Of a stretch of 22,335 nucleotides of DNA, positions 9,120-21,770 are shown piece after piece. Location of the stretch: the NCBI GenBank assembly GCA_032718475.1, contig JAUCBJ010001314.1, forward strand, positions 1 to 22,335. Direction: 5' to 3'. Every line of letters starts with the position of its first letter. Positions within the stretch are counted from its first letter, which is position 1. The notes below the pieces were generated by a model. The model saw only the letters and a list, made by a program, of their open reading frames with translations, was not told the DNA's origin and did no database searches. This stretch comes from Nemertoderma westbladi. Taxonomy: Eukaryota; Xenacoelomorpha; Nemertodermatida; Nemertodermatidae. Made by a program: the position numbers and the translations under genes.

Positions 9120-10020
9120 AAATGCAGCTGCAATGCAGCATGCCGATCCTAGTAGTAGTCGCAGGGGATTGATAATCAAAACGGGTTTTGGAACTACCGC
9201 TACCATGAAGGGATGTAAGAATTTTGATGCAAAAAGATGACATTCTTTACAAACACACTCTAATTTTACCAATTATGGAAGGGCAGTAGGTGCAAAATTG
9301 CTGTTGCACAGCGACTGTTAGCGGCTGTTTGAGGAATTTAACTTAACTAGCAGTTTAGTAGTCAAGATCCCAGAGGTCCCCAGATCTCCTGCTACCACTA
9401 TGGCAGTAATGTGGTACTACCTGTAGCTGTCAGCCCAGTAGGGCAGGCCCGATAAGCATAGCCTATTCATTATTTAGTTGATCAAGGGTGGGTTGGTTTT
9501 AGCCCCGTCAACTAAATAAGTCATTGAGGGCTATAGCGCCTAGGGCACCATTGAAGGCAAAGGCTTGATACGCATCTGCAATAGAGATGATACACGCCCC
9601 GCTCTGTCTATACTGGATGCTCCTCTACCCAGTGTTAGGTAACCTAACCCAGGAGGCACACTTGGTTCAGGGTGTAACAAAAGGACCCCTCACAGTCGGC
9701 AGCAGGGCTGTAGGCCATGGATAGGCGGAAGGTAATCAACCAACGGCTAGACATGCTGACAAGGTCGGCGGAGGTGACCAACTGCGAAGACGCTTGTAGG
9801 AGTTGCGACCACAAGCGGTTTACTCTCGCAACTGAAAGATATTGTACGAGTTTGCTCGACCTAGTAGTATTAGTAGCAGTAGTATAATTGTTCGCTAAGA
9901 TGGCTTGCATCTTTTGCTGCACGAAGGCCCACTCGTGTAATGTAAAACATGGAATGTATCACAACCTATTTAAATTTAATCATTAATCCTTTAATCTTTA
10001 ATCCTAATTTAAATCTAAAT
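9120..10020. other. Intronic DNA, probably transposon-derived, no gene recognised
   Basis: Moderately GC-rich sequence with no convincing ORF. It contains a perfect 12-bp inverted repeat (ttatttagttga 9470-9481 and tcaactaaataa 9508-9519) with a 26-nt loop, and a 15-bp quasi-palindrome gttaggt-a-acctaac (9634-9648). An AT-rich taatcctttaatctttaatcc-type stretch lies at about 9960-10020. The GC-rich part may be a 5' or internal segment of the downstream LINE, but no endonuclease motif could be read. Confidence 0.35.
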
Positions 10021-10023
10021 TTA

Positions 10024-10398
10024 ATACTTACTCTACAACCTTAAAACCATCACTCGAGGTGCACGCGGTCTACCGAAATCAAAAATCCACCGTAATAGCT
10101 GACTACAAACGCCCAGCGTTAACGCGCCTTCGATTAGTATCTCACAACCTTAGGATTGAGAGTGGAAGGTGGAGCCGGACCCCATCGTGCGAGCGGGTGG
10201 GTTTGTAGTTGCGATGGAGTCTCTGTTCAAACAGAAGGACATGTTATGCTTAGATGCAAAATGACTGAGGCACTACGACTTAATTATATTTGTCAGTCTT
10301 ATATAACTTTCTCAGATCTCATGTCGGTCGAAAATACATTAAAGCTCTGTAATTATAGGAGCGAGGCACTCGAGCTAGCAACACAGGATAAAAATTAA
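10024..10398 (+). mobile_element. LINE ORF C-terminal relic with zinc-knuckle-like motif and one frameshift
   Basis: In one frame 10041-10200 reads through KSTVIADYKRP, LRLVSHNLRIESGRWSRTP. A +1 shift in the run cgggtgggtttgtag (about 10195-10209) moves the frame, which then continues VCSCDGVSVQTEGHVMLRC to the stop at 10396-10398. The RIESGRWSR..P....C.C......TE.HV...C signature is the C-terminal Cys/His region of a LINE family, distinct from the AGHC-type tail at 8886-9119. The frameshift and missing polymerase make it a dead fragment. It lies in the presumed WDR7 intron, on the same strand as the gene. Confidence 0.8.
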
Positions 10399-10623
10399 TA
10401 TATGATCTTAAACACAGAATACCATTACTGGGAAAAATTAGAACTCTCATATGTGGAAAAATGATATTATATTATTGGGGGATTATTATTATATAATTAA
10501 ATTTTGTGCTTACCAATAGGAGTTGTGCATTATTCATTATTTTAAGTATTAAAATTAATTCTATTACGTACTTCAATAACTGAAATGACAAATTAATTTA
10601 CTGAAGGTATTTAAATTTGGACA
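10399..10623. other. AT-rich intronic stretch
   Basis: Strongly AT-rich and without coding signal. It probably includes the 3' flank of the LINE relic. Nothing specific is recognised. Confidence 0.4.
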
Positions 10624-10719
10624 TACTGTTATCTATAGAGTAACTTATACTGTTATCTATAGAGTAACTTATACTGTTATCTATAGAGTAACTTATACTG
10701 TTATCTATAGAGTAATTTG
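10624..10719. repeat. 24-bp tandem repeat, four copies
   Basis: The unit tactgttatctatagagtaa plus ctta starts at 10624, 10648, 10672 and 10696. The first three copies are identical and the fourth differs near its end (aattt for aactt). The period is a multiple of three, so a repetitive minus-strand ORF results; it is not taken as a gene. Confidence 0.95.
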
Positions 10720-10847
10720 TGCAGAAATTTTGATAATTCAGTTGTAAATTGTTTGTATTATTATTTCGTACCAATTTTAAAGTTTTGTGCTCCATTATTC
10801 AATATATCAATGAAGAACATATATATATCTCCTCCTAGGAGACGGGA

Positions 10848-10872
10848 GGGGGGGGGGGGGGGGTTGGGGGGG
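10848..10872. repeat. Poly-G tract
   Basis: G16 (10848-10863), then tt, then G7 (10866-10872). Length in the assembly is likely unreliable. It could form a G-quadruplex. Confidence 0.9.
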
Positions 10873-11180
10873 TCTGGACGCAAATCCCATCTTTGCGAAA
10901 TAATATCATCCCACCTCAATGTTAAATTTTCAATTTAGGGAAAGGAGCAGAAGGATACAGTGGCACGTTATTTTAACCAAAACAATAAACTAAACACAAT
11001 AGAACAGCTGAACAGGTTACAGTTTTATTTTTGGGAGTAATATCTGTGCCTCCTAGATGTATTTCTGTAAACTTCCTTTGGCTTTTAAATTGTTTGTAGC
11101 CAGAACTATAATTATATTTTTGAAACCTTTTCTGGCTGATTACGTGTCTTTCTTTATATTTCGTTTACCTTTATATATTG

Positions 11181-12183
11181 GACCGTGATTAATTGTGAAC
11201 TGCCGAGATTAATTGTGAACTACCGTGATTAATTGTGAACTACAGAGATTAATTGTGAACTACCGTGATTAATTGTGAACTACAGAGATTAATTGTGAAC
11301 TGCCGAGATTAATTGTGAACTACCGTGATTAATTGTGAACTACAGAGATTAATTGTGAACTACCGTGATTAATTGTGAACTACAGAGATTAATTGTGAAC
11401 TACCGTGATTAATTGTGAACTACCGTGATTAATTGTGAACTGCCGTGATTAATTGTGAACTACCGTGATTAATTGTTTACTACCGAGATTAATTGTGAAC
11501 TACCGTGATTTATTGTGAACTACCGAGATTAATTGTGAACTACCGTGATTAATTGTGAACTACCGAGATTAATTGTGAACTACCGTGATTAATTGTGAAC
11601 TACCGTGATTAATTGTTAACTACCGAGATTAATTGTGAACTACCGTGATTAATTGTGAACTACCGTGATTAATTATGAACTACCGAGATTATTTGTTAAC
11701 TACCGTGATTAATTGTTAACTACCGAGATTAATTGTGAACTACCGTGATTAATTGTGAACTACCGTGATTAATTGTTAACTACCGAGATTAATTGTGAAC
11801 TACCGTGATTAATTGTGAACTACCGTGATTAATTGTGAACTACCGCGATTAATTGTGAACTACCGTGATTAATTGTGAACTACCGTGATTAATTGTGAAC
11901 TACCGTGATTAATTGTGAACTACCAAGATTAATTTTGAACTACAGAGATTAATTGTGAACTACCGTGATTAATTGTGAACTACCGCGATTAATTGTGAAC
12001 TACCGTGATTAATTGTGAACTACCGTGATTAATTATGAACTACCGAGATTAATTGTGAACTACCGTGATTAATTGTGAACTACCAAGATTAATTTTGAAC
12101 TACAGAGATTAATTGTGAACTACCGAGATTAATTTTGAACTACCGTGATTAATTATAAACCACCGAGATTAATTGTGAACTAC
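11181..12183. repeat. 20-bp minisatellite, 50 copies in exact register
   Basis: The consensus is taccgtgattaattgtgaac. Fifty consecutive units occupy exactly 1,000 bp (11181-12180) plus three bases, without a single insertion or deletion; variation is by substitution only. The main variants are ccgtg, ccgag, cagag, ccgcg and ccaag at bases 3-7, and gtgaac, gttaac, atgaac or tttgaac at the end. Variants are ordered: roughly alternating gtg/gag (40-bp dimers) at the left, a 60-bp trimer (gtg, gtg+gttaac, gag) between about 11581 and 11800, and a cgc..aag+tttgaac..cagag block repeated at the right. Every frame contains stops, so it is non-coding. It sits in the intron between WDR7 exons 1 and 2. 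Confidence 0.98.
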
Positions 12184-12982
<799 letters not shown>

Positions 12983-13004
12983 TAAATCATGTATTCATAT
13001 AGTC

Positions 13005-14790
<1,786 letters not shown>

Positions 14791-15010
14791 TAGCGTAAAA
14801 CATATTGTTTAATATGTTTTAACATCCATAGATGCAGGATGATGCAGGAGCCTCCGTGTTGTAGTGGTTAGCATACCTGAACGTTTATCGGGAGACGCGG
14901 GTTCAATCCCCGCTGGTGGCGAATTCATTTTTTCCGCTCCATTTGCTATAGAGTTGGATCATCCTAAGTCCTGTTTAAATTACTTAATAATCTATAGCGT
15001 AAAACATATT
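14791..15010. mobile_element. Possible SINE-like insert between 16-bp direct repeats
   Basis: The 16-mer tagcgtaaaacatatt occurs at 14791-14806 and again at 14995-15010, flanking 188 bp that contain a tRNA-like sequence (14850-14920) followed by a T6 run (14927-14932). That arrangement resembles a tRNA-derived SINE with target-site duplications. Against it, 43 bp lie between the left repeat and the tRNA head, including a duplicated gatgcagga (14831 and 14841). No A-rich or simple-repeat tail precedes the right copy. The left repeat is also one side of an 11-bp hairpin (14796-14806 with 14811-14821). Confidence 0.45.
14850..14920 (+). tRNA. tRNA-like sequence (tRNA gene, pseudogene or SINE head; anticodon position GTT)
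   Basis: 71 nt fold as a cloverleaf. The acceptor stem gcctccg/tggtggc has one T-T mismatch and one G-T pair. The D-loop is agtggtta, closed by a weak D-stem. The anticodon stem cctga/tcggg has a T-G pair and loop acgttta. The T-arm gcggg-ttcaatc-ccgc is perfect. The B-box ggttcaatcc is a perfect pol III consensus and a T6 terminator follows at 14927. The middle loop bases would read GTT (Asn), but position 33 is C instead of the near-invariant T, and the body looks more like Asp/Glu-type tRNAs. A functional Asn tRNA is therefore doubtful. Confidence 0.65.
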
Positions 15011-15326
15011 TTTGCTATTTTCACACGAGGTATTATATTTACCGAGCGTAGCGAGATTAATAAACATTTGATAGATTAATAATTTTCCACTGTAGTCAAA
15101 CTAGCTAATCAACTAATTTTCCCACATATGACGATTATGGAAAAAAATAAGGGTTTGATTGGGACATGGGTAATTTCTAGTGTCGTGTATTTAGGGTATT
15201 TAATTGACTACAACAATAATAATATTGCATGTAAGTAAAGAAAAGATAATTATAATAATTGATTTACATGAAAAACTAATTACTCGGGTTACTAATTAAT
15301 TACTTGGTGGTGTGTAATTGAATACA
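15011..15326. other. AT-rich spacer downstream of the minus-strand gene
   Basis: No gene is recognised. On the minus strand an ATTAAA polyadenylation-like hexamer lies at 15199-15204, about 120 bp past the stop of the gene at 15327-15923, and could serve as its 3' end signal (inference). Confidence 0.35.
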
Positions 15327-15923
15327 TTAGTTGATTTCCCCTGTATTCGTCATTAAGGCCTTTATACATTCCCTAACGTGTCCATCGGCCCGCCTTCTCT
15401 GCGGTAGAAACACGGCCATCCACACTCTAGCCTCGGTAACCTCCTCCAACTCAACCACATTCTCTACAATCCAACTCCAATCCGCCTCGTTAAACGCCTC
15501 CAATCCATTGTGGCTCGTGCGTTTACTGGGTCTGAGTCCATCACCGCTCCCTGTGCGCCACATGGCCGCCACCTTGACGGCGCCCACCGCCACATCGGCT
15601 CCCAGACGCGCGGTAACCGAGGCGATATCGTCCGAGTCCGGCGGGTAGTTGGCGTAGACGACTGCGGGCTGCTTTCCCGCCTCCCGTCGGTTCAACCGAT
15701 CGTAATCCGTATCTTCAGTTCCGCTCGTATCCTTTATTAGTCCGCGTATTACCATGGCAACCGACTCCTGCCCCTCCTGTCGCACTATGACCCATTTTGT
15801 TCTTGGCCACTGGTAGTCAACACTGGTCGATACGAAACTCTGGAACTCTTCGAGGCTGAGTCTCGGTTTAGCCGAGTTGCTCCGTTCCTCCAGATCTTCC
15901 GTCATTCCGCATTGGTTCATCAT
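15327..15923 (-). CDS. Uncharacterised intronless protein, 198 residues
   Basis: A complete minus-strand ORF from ATG ATG at 15923-15918 to TAA at 15329-15327. I do not recognise the family. It is much more GC-rich than the AT-rich DNA on both sides, with a sharp compositional edge at each end, which supports real coding. The N-terminal part (about 1-20) is polar. Residues 23-65 hold LSLEEFQSFVSTSVDYQWPR, TKWVIVRQEG and VAMVIRGLIK; the centre (66-110) is acidic and Asp-rich with YANYPPDSDD. The C-terminal half contains GADVAVGAVKVAAMWR, EADWSWIVENVVELEEVTEA and RVWMAVFLPQRRR, with probable helices, three Trp and a basic patch. There is no signal peptide or membrane segment. It lies opposite to WDR7 and, if that gene is intact, inside one of its introns. 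It could be a lineage-specific gene, a retrogene or part of a mobile element. Confidence 0.7.
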   Translation of the reverse strand: MMNQCGMTEDLEERSNSAKPRLSLEEFQSFVSTSVDYQWPRTKWVIVRQEGQESVAMVIRGLIKDTSGTEDTDYDRLNRREAGKQPAVVYANYPPDSDDIASVTARLGADVAVGAVKVAAMWRTGSGDGLRPSKRTSHNGLEAFNEADWSWIVENVVELEEVTEARVWMAVFLPQRRRADGHVRECIKALMTNTGEIN

Positions 15924-16608
15924 AACAACTGAGTGTAGATTATCAGAATAACCAAGGTTGATTCTCTAATCACGTCGAGTTTTTGCTTTGGTAAAATATA
16001 TTGAAAATTTGCCGGGAATATTCATATTGTCTCAATACGGTTTATTGATATAATTAACTTGTTATATCACGTAATAATGTTAGCAGTAATTTAATAACTA
16101 ACTTTAATTAGTACTGAAAATTTATTGTTATTGGTTTTAACTATGTTATTTAAATTATTTAAAAAGTTTAAATTGATCTGATGATAGTCTCGAGTTGTGC
16201 GAACATTTACACGAATGAGCCATAACGATTGAGTGAAATATTGAAACGAGTGTCCGAAGTGATGATATAAAGTACTATATATACAATGTAATATAATACG
16301 GTGTTCTATTGTTTAACATCTAGAATACTTGAAAATTATTAAGTAGCTATCTATAAGATATGACTACAACATTATTTCTACGTTGAAAAGTAATCCACAA
16401 CTTAGGAACAATAAACTTCCAGAACACGTTATGGGTGTTACTATGACAGATAAGGCCATATAAATTCACTACGCGTACAAAATATAATAAATAAACTGAC
16501 CCTAACCTATGAGCTTTACACGTACCGGTCACAAACAATTGTGGACTGTACGTTTTTATTAGGCCGGTACAATTTGCATTTATTTTTCTCTGGTACATAT
16601 TTATTTGC
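15924..16608. other. AT-rich stretch, unassigned
   Basis: Holds the upstream side of the minus-strand gene and the left flank of the satellite. Only short ORFs without domain character are present. No promoter element could be assigned. Confidence 0.4.
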
Positions 16609-19600
16609 ACAAGGCGTAGATTAGGGAAGACGTTATCACAAGCTGCAGATTACACAAGGCATAGATTAGGGATGCCGTTATCATAAACCGCAGATTGCAC
16701 AAGGCGTAGATTAGGGATGCCGTTATCACAAGCTGCAGATTGCACAAGGGGTAGATTAGGGATGCCGTTATCACAAGCAGCAGATTGCACAAGGCGTAGA
16801 TTAGGGAAGACGTTATCACAAGCTGCAGATTGCACAAGGCGTAGATTAGGGATGCCGTTATCACAAGGCGTAGATTAGGGAAGACGTTATCACAAGCTGC
16901 ACATTGCACAAGGCGTAGATTAGGGATGCCGTTATCACAAGCTGCAGATTGCACAAGGCGTACATTAGGGATGCCGTTATCACAAGCTGCAGATTGCACA
17001 AGGCGTAGATTTGGGATGCCGTTATCACAAGCTGCAGATTGCACAAGGCGTAGATTAGGGAAGACGTTATCACAAGCTGCAGATTGCACAAGGCGTAGAT
17101 TAGGGAAGACGTTATCACAAGCTGCAGATTGCGCAAGGCGTAGATTAGGGAAGCCGTTATCACAAGCTGCAGATTGCACAAGGCGTAGATTACGGATGCC
17201 GTTATCACAAGGCGTAGATTAGGGAAGACGTTATCACAAGCTGCAGATTGCACAAGGCGTAGATTAGGGATGCCGTTATCACAAGCTGCAGATTGCACAA
17301 GGCGTAGATTAGGGAAGACGTTATCACAAGCTGCAGATTGCACAAGGCGTAGATTAGGGAAGCCGTTATCACAAGCTGCAGATTGCACAAGGCGTAGATT
17401 ACGGATGCCGTTATCACAAGCTGCAGATTGCACAAGGGGTAGATTAGGGAAGATGTTATCACAAGCTGCAGATTGCACAAGCCGTAGATTAGGGAAGACG
17501 TTATCACAAGCTGCAGATTGCACAAGGCGTAGATTAGGGAAGACGTTATCACAAGCTGCAGATTGCGCAAGGTGTAGATTAGGGAAGCCGTTAACACAAG
17601 CTGCAGATTGCACAAGGCGTAGATTACGGATGCCGTTATCACAAGGCATAGATTAGGGGAGACGTTATCACAAGCTGCAGATTGCACAAGGCGTAGATTA
17701 GGGATGCCGTTATCACAAGCTGCAGATTGCACAAGGCGTAGATTAGGGAAGACGTTATCACAAGCTGCAGATTGCACAAGGCGTAGATTAGGGAAGCCGT
17801 TATCACAAGCTGCAGATTGCACAAGGCGTAGATTACGGATGCCATTATCACAAGCTGCAGATTGCACAAGGGGTAGATTAGGGAAGACGTTATCACAAGC
17901 TGCAGATTGCACAAGCCGTAGATTAGGGAAGACGTTATCACAAGCTGCAGATTGCACAAGGCGTAGATTGGGGATGCCGTTATCACAAGGCGTAGATTAG
18001 GGAAGACGTTATCACAAGCTGCAGATTGCACAAGGCGTAGATTGGGGATGCCGTTATCACAAGCTGCAGATTGCACAAGGCGTAGATTGGGGATGCCGTT
18101 ATCACAAGCTGCAGATTGCACAAGGCGTAGATTAGGGAAGACGTTATCACAAGCTGCAGATTGCACAAGGCGTAGATTACGGATGCCATTATCACAAGGC
18201 GTTAGGGAAGACGTTATCACAAACTGCAGATTGCACAAGGCGTAGATTAGGGATGCCATTATCACAAGCTGCAGATTGCACAAGGCGTACATTAGGGATG
18301 CCGTTATCACAAGCTGCAGATTGCACAAGGCATAGATTATGGAAGCCGCTATCACAAGCTGCAGATTGCGCAAGGCGTAGATTAGGGAAGCCGTTATCAC
18401 AAGCTGCAGATTGCACAAGGCGTAGATTACGGATGCCATTATCACAAGGCGTAGATTAGGGAAGACGTTATCACAAGCTGCAGATTGCGCAAGGCGTAGA
18501 TTAGGGAAGCCGTTATCACAAGCTGCAGATTGCACAAGGCGTAGATTACGGATGCTGTTATCACAAGGCATAGATTAGGGAAGACGTTATCACAAGCTGC
18601 AGATTGCACAAGGCGTAGATTGGGGATGCCGTTATCACAAGCTGCAGATTGCACAAGGCGTAGATTACGGATGCCGTTATCACAAGGCGTAGATTAGGGA
18701 AGACGTTATCACAAGCTGCAGATTGCACAAGGCGTAGATTGGGGATGCCGTTATCACAAGCTGCAGATTGCACAAGGCGTAGATTAGGGAAGACGTTATC
18801 ACAAGCTGCAGATTGCACAAGGCGTAGATTACGGATGCCGTTATCACAAGGCGTAGATTAGGGAAGACGTTATCACAAGCTGCAGATTGCACAAGGGGTA
18901 GATTAGGGAAGGCATTATCACAAGCTGCAGATTGGACAAGGCGTAGATTAGGGAAGACGTTATCACAAGCTGCAGATTGCACAAGGCGTAGATTACGGAT
19001 GCCGTTATCACAAGGCGTAGATTAGGGAAGACGTTATCACAAGCTGCAGATTGCACAAGGCGTAGATTGGGGATGCCGTTATCACAAGCTGTAGATTGCA
19101 CAAGGCGTAGATTAGGGAAGACGTTATCACAAGCTGCAGATTGCACAAGGCGTAGATTACGGATGCCGTTATCACAAGGCGTAGATTAGGGAAGACGTTA
19201 TCACAAGCTGCAGATTGCACAAGGCGTAGATTGGGGATGCCGTTATCACAAGCTGCAGATTGCACAAGGCGTAGATTAGGGAAGACGTTATCACAAGCTG
19301 CAGATTGCACAAGGCGTAGATTACGGATGCCGTTATCACAAGGCGTAGATTAGGGAAGACGTTATCACAAGCTGCAGATTGCACAAGGGGTAGATTAGGG
19401 AAGACGTTATCACAAGCTGCAGATTGGACAAGGTGTAGATTGGGGAAGACGTTATCACAAGCTGCAGATTGCACAAGGCGTAGATTAGGGAAGCCGTTAT
19501 CACAAGCTGCAGATTGCACAAGGCGTAGATTACGGATGCTGTTATCACAAGGCGTAGATTAGGGAAGACGTTATCACAAGGCGTAGATTAGGGAAGACGT

Positions 19601-21770
19601 TATCACAAGCTGCAGATTGCACAAGGCGTAGATTAGGGATGCCGTTATCACAAGCTGCAGATTGCACAAGGCGTAGATTAGGGATGCCGTTATCACAAGC
19701 TGCAGATTGCACATGCACAAGGCGTAGATTAGGGATGCCGTTATCACAAGCTGCAGATTGCACAAGGCGTAGATTAGGGAAGCCGTTATCACAAGCTGCA
19801 GATTGCACAAGGCGTAGATTACGGATGCCGTTATCACAAGGCGTAGATTAGGGAAGACGTTATCACAAGCTGCAGATTGCACAAGGCGTAGATTAGGGAT
19901 GCTGTTATCACAAGCTGCAGATTGCTCAAGGCGTAGATTAGGGAAGACGTTATCACAAGCTGCAGATTACACAAGGCATAGATTAGGGAAGACGTTATCC
20001 CAAGCTGCAGATTGCACAAGGCGTAGATTTGGGATGCCGTTATCACAAGCTGCAGATTGCACAAGGCGTAGATTAGGGAAGACGTTATCCCAAGCTGCAG
20101 ATTGCACAAGGCGTACATTTGGGATGCCGTTATCACAAGCTGCAGATTGCACAAGGCGTAGATTAGGGATGCCATTATCACAAGCTGCAGATTGCACAAG
20201 GCGTACATTAGGGATGCCGTTATCATAAACTGCAGATTGCACAAGGCGTAGATTAGGGAAGACGTTATCACAAGCTGCAGATTGCACAAGGCGTACATTA
20301 GGGATGCCGTTATCATAAACTGCAGATTGCACAAGGCGTAGATTAGGGAAGACGTTATCACAAGCTGCAGATTACACAAGGCGTAGATTAGGGATGCCGT
20401 TATCACAAGGCGTAGATTAGGGATGCCGTTAGCACAAGCTGCAGATTGGACAAGGTGTAGATTAGGGAAGACGTTATCACAAGCTGCAGATTGCACAAGG
20501 CGTAGATTAGGGAAGCCGTTATCACAAGCTGCAGATTGCACAAGGTGTAGATTAGGGAAGACGTTATCACAAGCTGCAGATTGCACAAGGCGTAGATTAG
20601 GGAAGCCGTTATCACAAGCTGCAGATTGCACAAGGCGTAGATTACGGATGCCGTTATCACAAGGTGTAGATTAGGGAAGACGTTATCACAAGGCGTAGAT
20701 TAGGGAAGACGTTATCACAAGCTGCAGATTGCACAAGGCGTAGATTAGGGATGCCGTTATCACAAGCTGCAGATTGCACAAGGCGTAGATTAGGGATGCC
20801 GTTATCACAAGCTGCAGATTGCACATGCACAAGGCGTAGATTAGGGATGCCGTTATCACAAGCTGCAGATTGCACAAGGCGTAGATTAGGGAAGCCGTTA
20901 TCACAAGCTGCAGATTGCACAAGGCGTAGATTACGGATGCCGTTATCACAAGGCGTAGATTAGGGAAGACGTTATCACAAGCTGCAGATTGCACAAGGCG
21001 TAGATTAGGGATGCCGTTATCACAAGCTGCAGATTGCTCAAGGCGTAGATTAGGGAAGACGTTATCACAAGCTGCAGATTACACAAGGCGTAGATTAGGG
21101 AAGACGTTATCCCAAGCTGCAGATTGTACAAGGCGTACATTTGGGATGCCGTTATCACAAGCTGCAGATTGCACAAGGCGTAGATTAGGGATGCCATTAT
21201 CACAAGCTGCAGATTGCACAAGGCGTACATTAGGGATGCCGTTATCATAAACTGCAGATTGCACAAGGCGTAGATTAGGGAAGACGTTATCACAAGCTGC
21301 AGATTGCACAAGGCGTAGATTAGGGATGCCGTTATCACAAGGCGTAGATTAGGGATGCCGTTAGCACAAGCTGCAGATTGCACAAGACGTAGATTAGGGA
21401 TGCCGTTATCACAAGCTGCAGATTGCACAAGGCGTAGATTATGGATGCCGTTATCACAAGCTGCAGATTGCACAAGGCGTAGATTAGGGATGCCGTTATC
21501 ACAAGGCGTAGATTAGGGATGTCGTTATCACAAGGCGTAGATTAGGGAAGACGTTATCACAAGCTGCAGATTGCAAATGCACAAGGCGTAGATTAGGGAT
21601 GCCGTTATCACAAGCTGCAGATTGCACAAGGCGTAGATTAGGGATGCCGTTATCACAAGGCGTAGATTAGGGATGCTGTTATCACAAGGCGTAGATTAGG
21701 GATGCCGTTATCACAAGCTGCAGATTGCACAAGGCGTAGATTAGGGAAGCCGTTATCACAAGCTGCAGAT
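16609..21770. repeat. 45-bp satellite array with 29-bp short units and higher-order periods
   Basis: The 45-bp unit consists of part A (29 bp, acaaggcgtagattagggat plus gccgttatc) and part B (16 bp, acaagctgcagattgc). About 115-120 units fill 5.16 kb. Part A has variants gatgccg, gaagacg, gaagccg and an attacgg form. Part B is missing at intervals, leaving 29-bp short units; the join is at the acaag shared by A and B, and most joins follow an attacggatgc variant. Short units mark higher-order repeats of 164 bp (3x45+29; joins near 18680, 18844, 19008, 19172 and 19336), 344 bp (7x45+29) and 434 bp (9x45+29). A tgcacatgcac insertion of 6 bp occurs at 19711 and 20823, and a gcaaatgcac form near 21573. 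CTGCAG is present in nearly every unit. Because 45 is divisible by three, several frames on both strands stay open, but each breaks at the 29-bp units. They are regarded as artefacts, not proteins. Confidence 0.98.
19430..21370. repeat. 1,112-bp tandem segmental duplication inside the satellite
   Basis: Landmarks recur 1,112 bp apart: the double 29-bp unit (19548 and 20660), the acatgcac insertion (19711 and 20823), and the attgctcaagg variant (about 19920 and 21032). The offset equals 22x45 + 4x29 + 6. The left copy holds two extra 90-bp dimers (near 20024-20113 and 20240-20335), so it is longer than the right copy. The two copies differ at few positions, which marks a recent event. Confidence 0.85.

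Noticed and set aside
16601-21473. Long repetitive ORFs on both strands (15-residue repeats such as QSAACDNGFPNLRLV)
   Set aside because: They arise because the 45-bp satellite unit is divisible by three and lacks stops in several frames. Frames are broken wherever a 29-bp unit occurs and open on both strands at once.
16609-21770. CRISPR-like array
   Set aside because: Repeats are directly contiguous with no unique spacers, and the context is a spliced animal genome. The same reasoning applies to 11181-12180.
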